From Saururus chinensis (taxonomy: Eukaryota; Streptophyta; Magnoliopsida; Piperales; Saururaceae), in contig CP141149.1 in assembly GCA_035235625.1 (NCBI GenBank), forward strand, positions 19,409,893 through 19,473,892: a DNA stretch of 64,000 nucleotides, in the 5' to 3' direction. Below the pieces are notes generated by a model, which saw only the letters and a list, made by a program, of their open reading frames with translations, was not told the DNA's origin and did not search any database. The position numbers and the translations under genes are program-made. Shown here one piece after another: positions 37,942-49,656 of this stretch. Within the stretch, counting starts at the first letter, position 1. The number at the start of each line of letters is the position of its first letter.

Positions 37942-38629
37942 GCATTTTCCCTCATTTTAACAATGCCTTTTGACATATGAAATTGGTATATAATTTAAAG
38001 GAACCACATATCATGTGCCCTAATTTTTACCTTAGTTTGATTTTAACTTTATAGGATTATATTTGCACTTCTAAACTTAGATCCACATATTTTTTTTATC
38101 ATTGAAAAACTTTCAACAAGTTCTATAAAATGTGACCCTATATGAGTATGTTTCTTTTAGCATTTTTTTGTAGGTCCCACATATAAAACATGTTACTCAA
38201 TAATAAATTTTTATATTTTTTTCCTATATTACACATTCCGATTCATGCATTTTCTATGCTGTTAAAAAACTCTCGATGAGCTCTATCAAATAAGACTTGA
38301 CACCAAATCGATCTTGAATATTAATAGTGCTCTCCACAATGCATAGTGCTTTATGTATATCATTGTTTTCTCCAACCTATAACCATATTAAACCTACAAG
38401 ATTTGAACTCAGAGTTGCCTACTATGGGCGCATATAGTTAATATAGTGCTTATAATTATATGTATGTGTAATTTATGATCATAATTAAAAGCAGGTATTG
38501 TAACTGACATATAAAAGAGACCTTTGTTTCAATACCTACTTTATTGCCAATTTATTTTATTTTTTCTTATCAAATCTAAATTTACACACTTAATGTATGT
38601 GCATTCTTGCAAGTTTCATATATTTAAAT
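37043..38629. other. Intergenic, with a (CT)15 microsatellite
   Basis: (CT)15 lies at 37911-37940. No gene is seen. A repeat block at 37064-37142 matches blocks left of the 5-kb LTR. Confidence 0.5.
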
Positions 38630-39617
38630 ACATATCAGAGACAGAGGGTACATTGATTTGTTTGTATAGACACAGAGGGCAATGCACTTTATTCCTGCAT
38701 GACCAGACCATCTCTCCATGCTCAATCACCAATAGTGACTGAATCTCACTTTCATATAACCCTTGAATGCTGTTAAATCAATCCCAAATAGGGTTGCCAG
38801 TGGTACCTATTTTACTGCTTTATCATGTGTACCGTATGGTCCGTATTACTACAAATTTAAATTAAATAATTAAATTTATTCAAAGAGTAAATATGCAAAA
38901 AAAATTATCCGACCATATTCTAAATAGAATAGTTATAAAAAAAGTTCTTTCGTATTTCCAATGATATTAGTAGATGATAACTCACAAATATTTTTGATAG
39001 GATGTATTGTATGTTAGGAGTCCACCATATTTCATGTCTCTGAGATTGCCACTAATTTCTCGTTTGGTGATAAATTTTGTACAGGCTCTGCGGAAGCTCG
39101 CAAGGGTTGTTGCTAGGGATGTAAACGGACGGACGCGGACGCGGACTCGGACAAGGCATGTCCGCGTCCATCCATTTTTCTGCGGACTATGTGCTTATCA
39201 GTCCGTATTTGTCCATAACGGACACAGATGAAAACGGACGTACATGGACGTAATAAAAGTAAAAGTTTAACATATATTACTTTGTTCTCAAATTAAGAGT
39301 AGTTAGTGAAAAAATAATTAAAAAATAAGTTATAATAATAGTAAGATAGTTTAATCACTAAAATAAATAAATAATAATATTATTCATTTTAGTGTGGATG
39401 GACATGGACGTGGATGGACTTAGGACAAACGGATGCCGTTTACACCCCTAATTGTTGCCGCCTTGCCGGACAAGGACAAAATGGGCAGCAATTCTAATGC
39501 AACCCCAAGTCCCCAGTCATATGCAGAAATGCTACCTAGTATGTATTATGGGACAGCGTACAACCTAGCCAGGCATTAGCTGATTCCCTACTCCGAGGCA
39601 TCAGCCTTGTATCCTAG
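38630..39617 (+). pseudogene. GDSL esterase/lipase pseudogene remnant
   Basis: Positions 38630-38765 resemble the upstream region of the intact GDSL gene at 51510 (about 51085-51195; both contain CCATGCTCAA.CACCAAT). An acceptor and last-exon copy starts at 39085 (GCTCTGCGGAAGCTCGCAAG) and ends with TAG at 39615-39617, showing ACCCCAAGTC, CAGAAATGCTACC and TTCCCTACTCC. The 3' flank at about 39690-39800 also matches that of the 51510 gene. Exons 1-4 are missing: only about 320 bp separate the promoter relic from the exon 5 copy. A MITE (39113-39451) splits the exon copy, which also has small indels. Confidence 0.8.
39113..39451. mobile_element. MITE inside the GDSL pseudogene exon
   Basis: The ends CTAGGGATGTAAACGG and CCGTTTACACCCCTAA are inverted repeats with two mismatches. 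TTGTTG occurs on both sides as a probable target-site duplication. The interior is 339 bp, non-coding and GGACGGACGCGGAC-rich near the left end. Probably hAT-related. Confidence 0.75.
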
Positions 39618-40546
39618 ATGCCATTCAGAGAGTACAAACAGTAGGCTTATCAGCACAAACTTGTCATGCTTAAGTAGGGATTATGTGTATTAAGCTAGTT
39701 ATAGCAGGTCATGCATATAAGCTGATGCCCTGGGAACTGTAATTTGATGTTGGTTCTTGTAATAGCTTGTTGGTTGGTTGTTCAATTGAAGCAAAGCTCA
39801 AACTTCCCCCATTCTCAATTTTCATACAAGGTAAGCCTTCACAGCTTACATTGAAAACGCCAACGCTGCCATTCTCCATGTTAAACCGAATCAGCCAATT
39901 AATCAACGAAAGAACGGATTAAACTGCAAAGAGACTTGAATAATGACGAGTTTTTAGCTAGGTCACTTCCTTCTTTCAATTTCTTGCCAATTTTTTAGCT
40001 ACTTTGCTCTTTTTCTTGGCCAATTCACTGAAATTTTGGCTAATTGATTTTTTTGATGTTTTTTGGGCTAATACACATTTGCTAATTAGCTGTTGTTGAT
40101 TTTTGTTGGCTAATTCGATCGCCATTTTTGGCTAATTCCCATAATTTGAAAATTTTCTGATTTGCCAAAAACAACCACAAACATTCTACAACCATCTAGT
40201 ATATTTGAGACCCAGTTCAAATTGTACTTTTGTTTTGATACATGAATTCAAAAAATGAGCATACTCACACAATGAGGGGCTACAAATACAATCAGACTAA
40301 AAAGGTAAAGAACTTTACAATTAAATCCACAATTGAGGGGAGAGATGGAGGGTGAGTACAACATAACGAGATACAATAAAGTTCAACAGTAGTAATCAAG
40401 GTGACCATGTTCATTTGAAAGAGTTAAAAAGTTAAGAAAGAAAAGGAAAAAAAATTTATTTGTCCCGTTTTATAAGCGCCTTGCAGATGCTAGTGCACAT
40501 GCAGCCGTTGCTTTAGGGGATCGCGCAACCCTTGTTACTCAATGGA
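39618..40546. other. 3' flank of the GDSL pseudogene, then AT-rich sequence
   Basis: Homology to the 3' flank of the 51510 gene fades after about 39820. Between 39960 and 40140 the phrase TTGGCTAATT and variants recur irregularly. No gene is seen. Confidence 0.5.
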
Positions 40547-41074
40547 CAGGGCCGGCTAGGCCATAAGGTAGCTTAGGCTGCTGCCTAAGGCCCACCAGAA
40601 TATAAGGTCCCATATTCCTTTCAATCTCATGCAAAAGAACATGTAGTCATATTAAAAAATAATTTATATGGCAAAGGATTATAATAATTCCATGCCTTAA
40701 CCTTCTAAGTATAATTCTTTCTAAAAATAAAAAATCAATTACAAGACAAGGAAAAAGTCACTTACTATAATAATTTACTTTGTTTTAACTTGAGATATTC
40801 CATAACTAAACCCAATAATAACTATTAAATATAGTTTCTTGTCCTACCGTCTATGCATCAATTAAACTAATTTTTTTGCATCACACTAACCTTGCTAAAT
40901 TTATCTTATTAACAAAACTTATGTATATAAATTAATTATTAATTATGTATCTTAAATAACAAAAAAATATATGTTAAATAAACTTATTAAATTGATATGT
41001 TAACATTATATTAAACATAAGAAATAATAATTTTAAAATCACCTTAGGCCTCCAATTTTCTCAAGCCGGCCCTG
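40547..41074. mobile_element. Non-autonomous hAT element
   Basis: Perfect 10-bp terminal inverted repeats CAGGGCCGGC and GCCGGCCCTG are present. A perfect 8-bp target-site duplication TCAATGGA lies at 40539-40546 and 41075-41082. The interior is 528 bp, AT-rich, with no transposase frame. Confidence 0.95.
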
Positions 41075-41082
41075 TCAATGGA

Positions 41083-42355
41083 GCAAGCAAGTTTGGATCC
41101 GCTTGCCATATGCATAGCGAAATCGCATAACCCCAAGAGGGTGCATATAAATGGTACTCAAAGCTATAATTTGATATAGTATAATACAACAAGAAAATAA
41201 TGTGAGTTTGTGTTAAGGAAAATGTTGAGATGCCCTATTTGGAAATGGCCAGGTGGGTAATTCAAGCATGTCTTCCCCCTGATTTATGCACGCCATCGGC
41301 AATCTGCAATGTGTACAATGCACGCGCCTCATTGTGCATCTTAATAGGACTTATATGCTTAATGGAAATGTCTTTCCTGACCAACTTTTGGATCATGCTT
41401 TTAAGTTTTTTTCTCATTAATTTTTTTTTTGTAAGAATAGTCATATTTATATACCTTATTTTTTATAATATAAGCTTTACACCACTTATAATTTATGATT
41501 AGAGAAAAAAATAATTTTATATTGTTAAGTAGGAATTACTTTTTATATCTAATGAACAGTGGCGTGAGACATAAGTGTAAAAAATAATTGGGTGTAAGAT
41601 TATCATTTCCCTTTCTAATAATGCGGCAGCTTCCCGATGTTGATCACCTGAGACCTTGAAATCTGGTCACGCTAAATGGGTGGTTATTACTTTAATTAGA
41701 AGTCCAAAATGGTTCACAAATCATCTGTTAATCCACTTGAAAATCTAAGACGAGGTCAAAGGTGGTGTCAATGGCAGGAGAGTACTTGGCGCCCGCGCCC
41801 CTTCTTCAAGACTTAGAAGGGTTCCTTCCCTCCCATCCATCTGGAAGATCCCCATTGCTCCTATAGTCTGTAGGCATTTTCTTCCATGTATTCGTTTTGG
41901 GTACGTTGGGACATGGTTTGAAGAACCCAGATGGCGTCGTCGCCAATGGCCTGCAACTGCCCACCCACACTCCTTCCTTCTTCATTAAAATCCTCTCATC
42001 CCCATACATGCAGGGGAGTGGGCGGTAATGGTTATCATGCCAAAAATAAGTCTTCCTGCTCAATATATAGCTCTCAAGGAGACCAAATTGAAGATGATAG
42101 AATTCCTTGAATTTTCTCTTCAACTTTCACAGCCTTATCTGTCCTGGGAAGCAAAGTGTGGATGTATTGATTGGTTCCAGTTATCACCAGAAAAAGATTT
42201 GATCCGGTTGGAGGGATTTAACGTGAATTAAAGTTAATCTTGGGCCTTAATTCCTCAAAAGGTAAGATCTTTTGGCCATTGCTTCAATACAAAACAAATG
42301 CTTAGTAGCTGCAAAACTAATGCTTCAATGCATAATGGAGTATATAGATTTGAAG
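41083..42355. other. Upstream region of the first intact GDSL gene
   Basis: AT-rich sequence near 41430-41620 looks like another eroded MITE. No gene is seen. An in-frame ATG at 42272 precedes the chosen start of the GDSL gene. Confidence 0.5.
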
Positions 42356-44735
42356 ATGGTGAGGTGCAAAAGTAAGAGCAGGGGAGAGCCAGACCTGGTC
42401 CGGAGCATCTCAACATTGTTCTTCTTCTCTGCATTCGTCCTTGCCAATGGGACTAAGAATGACACTCTGGTCCCAGCTATCATTACCTTCGGCGACTCAT
42501 CAGTCGATGTGGGCAACAACAACCACCTTCACACTCTTATGAGGGCCGATTTCTTCCCCTACGGCAGGGATTTTCTCAACCACACCCCAACTGGCAGATT
42601 CTGCAATGGAAAACTTGCCACAGATTTCACAGGCAAGTGGGCATTCCCAAACTTTGAGTCCCCATTGTACTCAAACATGATACCTAGCATATTTTAATGG
42701 GTTTTTCTTCACACTCATTTGTAATTGTTTGCAGCTGAGCTTCTGGGTTTTAAAACATATGCTCCTCCCTATCTGAGTCCCAAGGCCAGGGGCAAGAACC
42801 TTCTTAAGGGAATTAATTTTGCTTCGGGTGGCTCTGGCTATGATCACAAAACTGCAATCAAAGCCGTATGTGCTGTTGACATTAATTTGCTATCTAAAAT
42901 ATGTTTCAGATTGAGCTGGCTGCTCTGTTTCTTGTTTTATTTGTGTCTCTTTTTTTTTTTGTCCAGAAAGCTTCTTAAGGACCATTTTTAAAGTGATTCC
43001 TTATTCTTTTTGTTCCTGTAGAAAGCGGCTATTCTGTCCCTGCAGCTGGAGTACTATAAGCAATATCAGTTTAAATTAATAAACGTTGCTGGAAGCAAGA
43101 GGGCTGCTTCAATTATAAACAATGCACTCTATATAGTGAGCTTTGGCAACAGTGATTTTGTGCAGAACTATTATATCAACCCTCTTCTGCATATTCATGG
43201 TGCTGATTGGTACTCTGATTTACTTATCCGAAACTTCGAAGGGTTCATCAAGGTAAAATACAATGCAGCCCTGTACAGTAGTCACTACAGAGAAAGAGTG
43301 TTCATAAAACATAGCTGGCACAGGCATAGATGCATTTACTTTGCCCGGCATCATTAATTGTTAATGTGATATCATTTCCTAAATTTAATTGCATCATTTT
43401 ACATGGTCTAGTTATCAGTAAACCACGGCTATTTCACGTGGTATCGGAGCCCTGGTTGTGGTTTCTAGTCCCACTGGCCGAGAGTGTGTGCTGCCTATGT
43501 GTGTTCATGTGCAAAGCTTGATTAATTATGGATGATTGCATGTGCAGAAGAGTGTTGGAATATGAAATAAATATGTTATAATCCGTTTCCTAACAACTCG
43601 AGTTTTTTGGAAATAACAGTTATCTAACAGTTTTTTAATGAATCTCAATTCTGAAAATTGAATGACTTGGTGTGACAGGATCTCTATCGCTTGGGAGCTA
43701 GAAGGATTGGAGTGACATCCCTGACAGCCATTGGGTGCTTGCCGACTATGATCACATTGTTTGGTTTTGGAAACAGCGGATGTGTCTCTAGGATCAATAG
43801 TGATGCACAAACTTATAATAAGAAGCTTACTTCGTCCGCAAATTGTCTCCAAAAAGAGCTACAAGGGTTGAAGATTGCCATTTTGGATGTCTACACGCCA
43901 CTCTTTGAACTTGTCAATAATCCTTCCAAACATGGTAAGTTGATCTAACGATAGTTATGGTGAAACTTGTTTTGGGAGCACAGTTACACTAGTTTTCGTC
44001 GTGATATAATCACCAATATTGGTGGTGCCCAATTAATGAAAATTCAAGTGCCACTTTCCACCTCTAAATAATGGTGGTAGAGGGGCTCTATCAAGTTGTT
44101 TACTAGGAAAGGCAGTTGACCTTCTTTAAAGGCGTTATTTCACATTTTGTAATATAGCAAGTTATCTTAATCTAGTCTCTAGGAGGAAACTTCACACCAA
44201 TGTTTTTAAAATTGACCTGGTCACTAACTCGGATTGGTGGCCTGATCCAGTTTTTCTGGTTCAACCGGTATGAATCAGGTTCAACCCAATAAATCCAGAC
44301 TTAACCGACAAATAACCGGCTGGGTTGGGTCGGTTTTTAAAACACTGATCCAGTCTTGAATTCAACAAAACATGTATAGAGTTACATTTATGAAAATATA
44401 CTGTATGTAGAAGCTTTGTTTTTTCCAAATATATGCGACAACTTCAAAGTATTCATGATAGAATGTTTAAATTTTATTGGGTTCACCTCATTTTTGTCTG
44501 AAATTCTCAAGTGTTTCCGGTTTGCTTGTGCAATTGTACAGGCTTTGCGGAAGTTCGCAGGGGCTGTTGTGGGACTGGGTTAATAGAAACATCAATTCTG
44601 TGCCACTCCAAGTCTATAGGCACATGCAGTAATGCTACGCAGTATGTGTTTTGGGACGGCTTCCATCCTTCCGAGGCTGCCAACAAGTTTATAGCTGCTT
44701 CCCAAGTCGAGCAAGGTCTGAGCCTCATCTCCTAG
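42356..44735 (+). CDS. GDSL esterase/lipase (paralogue 1)
   Basis: Five exons (42356-42632, 42735-42865, 43022-43252, 43679-43934, 44542-44735) encode 362 residues of an SGNH-type plant GDSL hydrolase. A hydrophobic signal peptide lies near residues 17-31. Block I is FGDSSVDVGNNN with the catalytic Ser48; the block V dyad is Asp337 and His340 in WDGFHPSEA. Block III reads [15 protein letters not shown], with Ser where most GDSL enzymes have Asn. Intron 1 starts with GC (ACAG/GCAAGT); using the nearby GT instead would give an immediate stop. Exon lengths equal those of the 51510 paralogue except exon 3 (one codon shorter here). The start was chosen by alignment to that paralogue (both begin MVRC). 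Intron 4 carries a MITE-like segment. The substrate is unknown; relatives act on extracellular lipids or cell-wall esters. Confidence 0.92.
44195..44345. repeat. MITE-like element in GDSL intron 4
   Basis: The ends TGTTTTTAAAATTGACC and GGTCGGTTTTTAAAACAC are imperfect inverted repeats. The interior has AACCGG- and CAACCC-type motifs in both orientations. Similar phrases appear near 7960-8030 and 17790-17860. Confidence 0.55.
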
Positions 44736-45204
44736 ATGATGCCATTCGGAGAGTTCAAACAGAAGGCTCATAAGCTGGAGTGATAACAAGCACACCTTGT
44801 TATGTTGTACTGTTTTTTGTTTTCTACGATGCATTTACTACAAATTATGTGTATTCAGTTAAATATTGTACAGGGCATTCATGTAAGTTTGTTCTTTTTT
44901 CTTTGTTTTCTGTAAAGAGCAATGCTTGTAAGCAGAAGCGATGGAAACTATAATAAGTTGGCTCCTGTGATAGCTACTTTGTTCTTTTGTTAATTGAAGC
45001 AAAGCTCAAACTCCCTCCGTTGACTGGTGAAACTCTATTCTTCCTACCCTTTTCATCCTTGTACAACCACGCTTTTCCTCTTCCTACTACCTCCATTTAA
45101 TACATACCTTGGATTTGGAAGGGCCCCAGCGAAAGATTTTCAGTGTAAAAGTAAGGTTGAAATGTTGCATCCCTTTTGTGCTTCAAGTTAACTTAGAAAT
45201 CCTG
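44736..45204. other. 3' flank of GDSL paralogue 1
   Basis: AATTGAAGCAAAGCTCAAAC at 44993-45012 is shared with the pseudogene's 3' flank. No gene is seen. Confidence 0.55.
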
Positions 45205-45609
45205 TCATGAGGGTTGTAGTTTGTTGATAAGTATAGGAACTTTGAGCCTCTTGTCAAAGGGAATGTCTTTCCCAATAATCTTAGCTACTAAATTCTGTAT
45301 TTCGACTACCTGGTCTTTAATATATTTATTATCAATCATCTTATAGTCAAAGTACTCGCCCATAACATACTTCTTTTCCCCTTCATGTTCTTTTCCATAT
45401 TTTCTATCAAGAGTATCCCATAATTTTTTGACAGATTTAGTGTTCATATGTAAATCATATAATTCATTGCTCAAAACACTAAGTATTTGTCCATGGCACA
45501 ATTTATCATCTTGTTTGAATTTATTACCATCATGAAATTTAGCAATTCCAACATTAGAAGAACTAGCAATCTCATCAGATTCTGAAGACATTTTTATCCA
45601 CAACAACAT
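45205..45609 (-). pseudogene. Ty1/copia gag fragment
   Basis: A 134-codon minus-strand frame contains the UBN2-type copia gag signature (NELYDLHMNTKSVKKLWDTL, then KYGKEHEGEKKYVMGEYFDY, ending ILINKLQPS). The N-terminal part (KFHDGNKFK) jumps directly to QDDKLCHGQI, so the usual middle of the domain (about 50 residues) is deleted. The frame ends where the zinc knuckle and pol should follow; neither is present. Confidence 0.8.
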
Positions 45610-46500
45610 TAGAAATCACATAGAAAATATTCAATTGAGTCAGCCAAAATTTCATCTTTATTTGTCATTTCATGAAATTATTGCCATCAAATTTCTCTAG
45701 TTCCATAGATTTATCAACACCCATAATTGCAGACTTTGTAGTAGTATTCAATTAACAATAATAATTTATCAGTTTCAAGATTGTAGGGAATTGTCACATA
45801 AAAAGGGCAATTGAATACTAATCTCAATTATCATGTAATTAATCACATATAAATATGTCTACTAATTTATCTAGAAAAATACCGGAGAGAAAAAGAATTA
45901 GAACCCGGTTAGAGGCGTGTTACATACTGTCCTTGAAACAAATACCCTGCCCTTTGTGCACAGGCGTTCAATTGCATTCTGTTCTTGAGATACAACAAAC
46001 CACTCCGTCAATTTAATGGTGCACTTCTAATCAAATTGACTGGATCTCCACAAGAGGAGATGCTATTGCTCAATGACGGACTTCGGTTTAGAGAGAGAAG
46101 TAAGGAGAGAATTTTCAGAGTTTTCTCAAAGAAAGAGTAGAAAAGAAGCTGGGTTCTGTAATTTTTGTCTTCTGTCTATTAAAGACTCTCTCCCGGTTCA
46201 TAATAAAGAAGAGACACTTTCAGCCAAAATGGCTGATTTTATCACAAATAACCGTCACGAGCCAAAACGACTGATTTTCCTCAAAACTGTCACAGTGATC
46301 AAAGCGTGTTCCGGTTTTATTTCAAGTCAAACAAAGCGGTTGCAGTTTGGTTTTATATTAATTCAAAAAATTCAACACTTAGTCACAATAGTAAAGTACA
46401 AAAAAAAAAGAATTATGTCTTTAAGATTCTTATTTTTGTACCTTAGTAAGTGTTGTGATGAAAGAAACTCACAGAAAGAAGATGATTAAATTAAGCGTGT
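45610..46500. other. Probable copia leader or LTR remnant
   Basis: This lies upstream of the gag fragment in its own orientation. A frame of 138 codons at 46073-46489 (+) has no recognisable domain and runs against gag, so I treat it as chance. A phrase like TGTTACATACTGTCCTTG near 45919 resembles the start of the 255-bp repeat at 46501. Confidence 0.4.
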
Positions 46501-46886
46501 ACATTTTGTCCTTAAGACAAAATTTGCCCTCCTTATTAGTGCTTAGGAATTACTTCGACATCTGTCCTTAGGATGAGATGTTCCACCACACATTGTAGAA
46601 GCTTCTTCAGACAGTATATGTAGCAAACTAATGTTATACACATGCTCTCATAGAAGACGATGACAAAATTTATTAAAGGATGATTCAGAAAAATAATTTT
46701 CAGTATTTGATAAGAAATCCCATTGAAGACAACCCATCTCGTTTACGTGTGGGTTACATTTTGTCCTTAAGACAAAATTTGCCCTCCCTAGTTAGTGTTT
46801 AGAAATCACTTGGGCATCTGTCTCCCAAGATAAGACGATTTACCACAGAGTGTAGAAGCATCTTCACACTACATATGCAGCGAACT
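46501..46886. repeat. Tandem 255-bp repeat, continued after the inserted LTR
   Basis: The block beginning ACATTTTGTCCTTAAGACAA at 46501 recurs at 46756. The second unit is interrupted by the LTR at 46887-49656 and continues at 49657-49760, where it matches the first unit from about 46624. Confidence 0.8.
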
Positions 46887-49656
46887 TGTAACGACCTGAT
46901 TTTCTAGAGGATTTTTTTTTTCAAATAATAACAATACCATGTTGATATAACATACAATTCATACCAAAATATTCTCACTATATAGAATTCCTCAAGAAAA
47001 CTCGGTCGTTCATTTCCCATGAGCTTTGGCTAGGATGATTACCATGCCGATGAACTGAATTATGAAGATAACTAAATACTACAAGAAAAGATTAGTAACC
47101 TAATATTTGGATCAGATCAACATCGTCTGATGTCAACTGCACACGTACCACTTCAAGGTAGAAGAGAATTGGATCCATACGTAGTTTTGAATGCCCTAGC
47201 ATGATACTACATGAAATGCATCACTCAACATATTTATTTATATAATATGCATATATTATGCAAAAGACTAATCATGCTTGACATAATAATTATCAATTAC
47301 ACATGGTCATCATATATGCATCATAATTTAACATGACATTTATATGATCATTTGATATCCATCATGTCATAACATTTATATAATGATCATATGCATCATA
47401 TAACATAATACTCACACAACCCATTCCCTATATCACCCAAAGAATTAGCTATGTGATACGTGAGTTGCGCTAATGAGAGAGTGTCGTAGGCACTCGGTAT
47501 GACCCTTAAAAATCGGGAGGGAACTGCCAAAGGCTGGGGTTCACTCTCATCCCTATGTGGCACCTGGGTAATCTTATTATATCCTGGAGTTAAGGCACTT
47601 AACCTAGACCTTAATTACCTTTGTGAACTTCTTACTCTTAGGTTGATTCTTAATACCTGAAGCTACCTTTTATGCACGACATTCCTCTTAAATTAATAGA
47701 AATGAATAACTCACTACTCCTAAGTAAAGATTAACAATAGTCATAATTTATAACATACTGAACCATTCATGGTACAAACATAATGTATATACAATTCATC
47801 GCTAAATGCATGCATTCATCAAAGAGACATGTATAGCTAAACATCTTAATTCAATACGTATATATGATCCAAATCATAAACATAACTTCATCATAACAAT
47901 TAGCAAAGACTAACATTAGCGCCCAAAGATCTAGTGCCCTTGAGCCCTTAACCCTTGTTTATGATTTTTCAAAATCTTCTTCGTTTGTTTAGTTTTTCTC
48001 TTCTACGCTCATTGATTAGAAAATTTAAATTTTAGTTCAACACACTTTAACCTTAATTTCTTTCAAGGGTATTATAATCAATTCATATTCTTTAAAGCCT
48101 CTTAATACTCATCTATTAGTCAATAATTTCTAAACATGTTCACAGGTAGCCAATAACCCTAGTTACTTATTCAAGCATTAAACCAAAAATCATATATAAG
48201 GGTAATCTAAGAATTTTTATAATTTATTGATAACTTCATTGGATCTAAAAATTTAAATATAATTTCCTAAGACAATCATAATATTATAATAAAATTCTTA
48301 AATTTTACTGATCAGTATTTCCCCATGAACCGTGACCAATTCAGTCGGCAAAATAAAATTTACTATTAAGGGCAAACTCATAATGTCTCATTATTGTGCA
48401 GATTTTTTTTTTTTATCTAAAAACTTGTGAGGATATTTATAAGGACTCTAAGGTTCTTCCATACTTTTATTAAATTTTATTAATATATAATCCGGGTCTA
48501 GATATTTAATTTTATTATTTTATAACCTTATTAGACCAGTCTAAAAATTAAATCTCAAACTAGACCATGTCTTCAACCCAAGTCTGCGTAAGACAGAGTA
48601 GTGAATGCTTTATTTGCCATCCATTAAACAGAGCAAAGCAGTGTGACCATTAAAGCACACTTATCATATGAATAAATTTATGTAATTAATACCACAAACA
48701 TGGACCTCAGCAAGTATACTTCAAATCATATAATTCTAACTACATTACCACAACTATTAAATCCTTTCTAAATCACGTATTTAATTTTAACAAATATAAA
48801 TATCCAGCCACCTTAAAGAAATATAAAGTGAAGTTGGACATCTAATTAAGAAGCTCATCCAAGTTATAAAGCTATGAAATTATACCAATCCAACAAAAAA
48901 TCCAACCAAACATATCTAAAGCAGTAATCAATAAAAAGAAAAACTTATCTAGACGTGAGGAAGGAAGCCAAGATGATGAGTAGCACGAAAATAGGCACAA
49001 CAACTAGGTGGTGTTGCGTCCTGGGTCTACCCGTGGTTGGGTTCTGGAAATCAGGTTGATAGTTTTACAATGCATAAAGCATAAGAGGCCAAGAGGAGAC
49101 TAATCAAATTTTGGGTGAGAGGACGTACTGAGCTAGGGCTCCCAATTTTTATTTTTATTTTTATTTATGTTTATCTCCCCCTCTACATGCTTTGGAAAAA
49201 TACATCGCTCCCCCGTTTTTTTTAATTCCTCCTCGTCCCCTCCCTTATATAAGGAGTAATTCCCTCCTAACTTAGTACTTTAAGTAAGTTTAGCCTCATT
49301 GAAATCCCTTTTTACCCAGACTTCCAAATTAAGTAAATTTTTAATTAAATTAAGTCTTTTAGATTAAGGCTAAATAAATCAATTAAATAAAAATTTATAA
49401 TTAATAATTAAGCTCTTATTATAAGTGAGTCCCATAAGTGTATATGTGCCCATAATTATAATACAAAATAAAATTGTGATAGACATTTGAAAAATCGTAT
49501 CCCTCTTATCTGACCTTTATATTTTCGTGTTCTTAATATCATTAATACGACCTTGAAGTTTAGTTTCTATTTAAACAAGTTTTATACTTAAATTTATTAT
49601 GTGGGAGAAGAAATTAGATAAATAAGGTACTAGGGTCAAAATTACCGATCATTATA
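46887..49656 (-). mobile_element. Solo LTR inserted in the 255-bp repeat
   Basis: The plus-strand start is TGTAACGACC. The end is CATTATA, probably a decayed TTACA. GAACT (46882-46886) and GAACC (49657-49661) form a one-mismatch target-site duplication, and the 255-bp repeat continues across the insertion. The minus-strand orientation is suggested by CCTTATATAAGG at 49243-49254, about 410 bp from the right end, where the other LTRs here have their TATA box. It is 2770 bp with no coding domain. Confidence 0.75.

Noticed and set aside
46073..46489. 138-aa plus-strand frame
   Set aside because: No recognisable domain, opposite to the copia gag fragment and inside its leader-like region.
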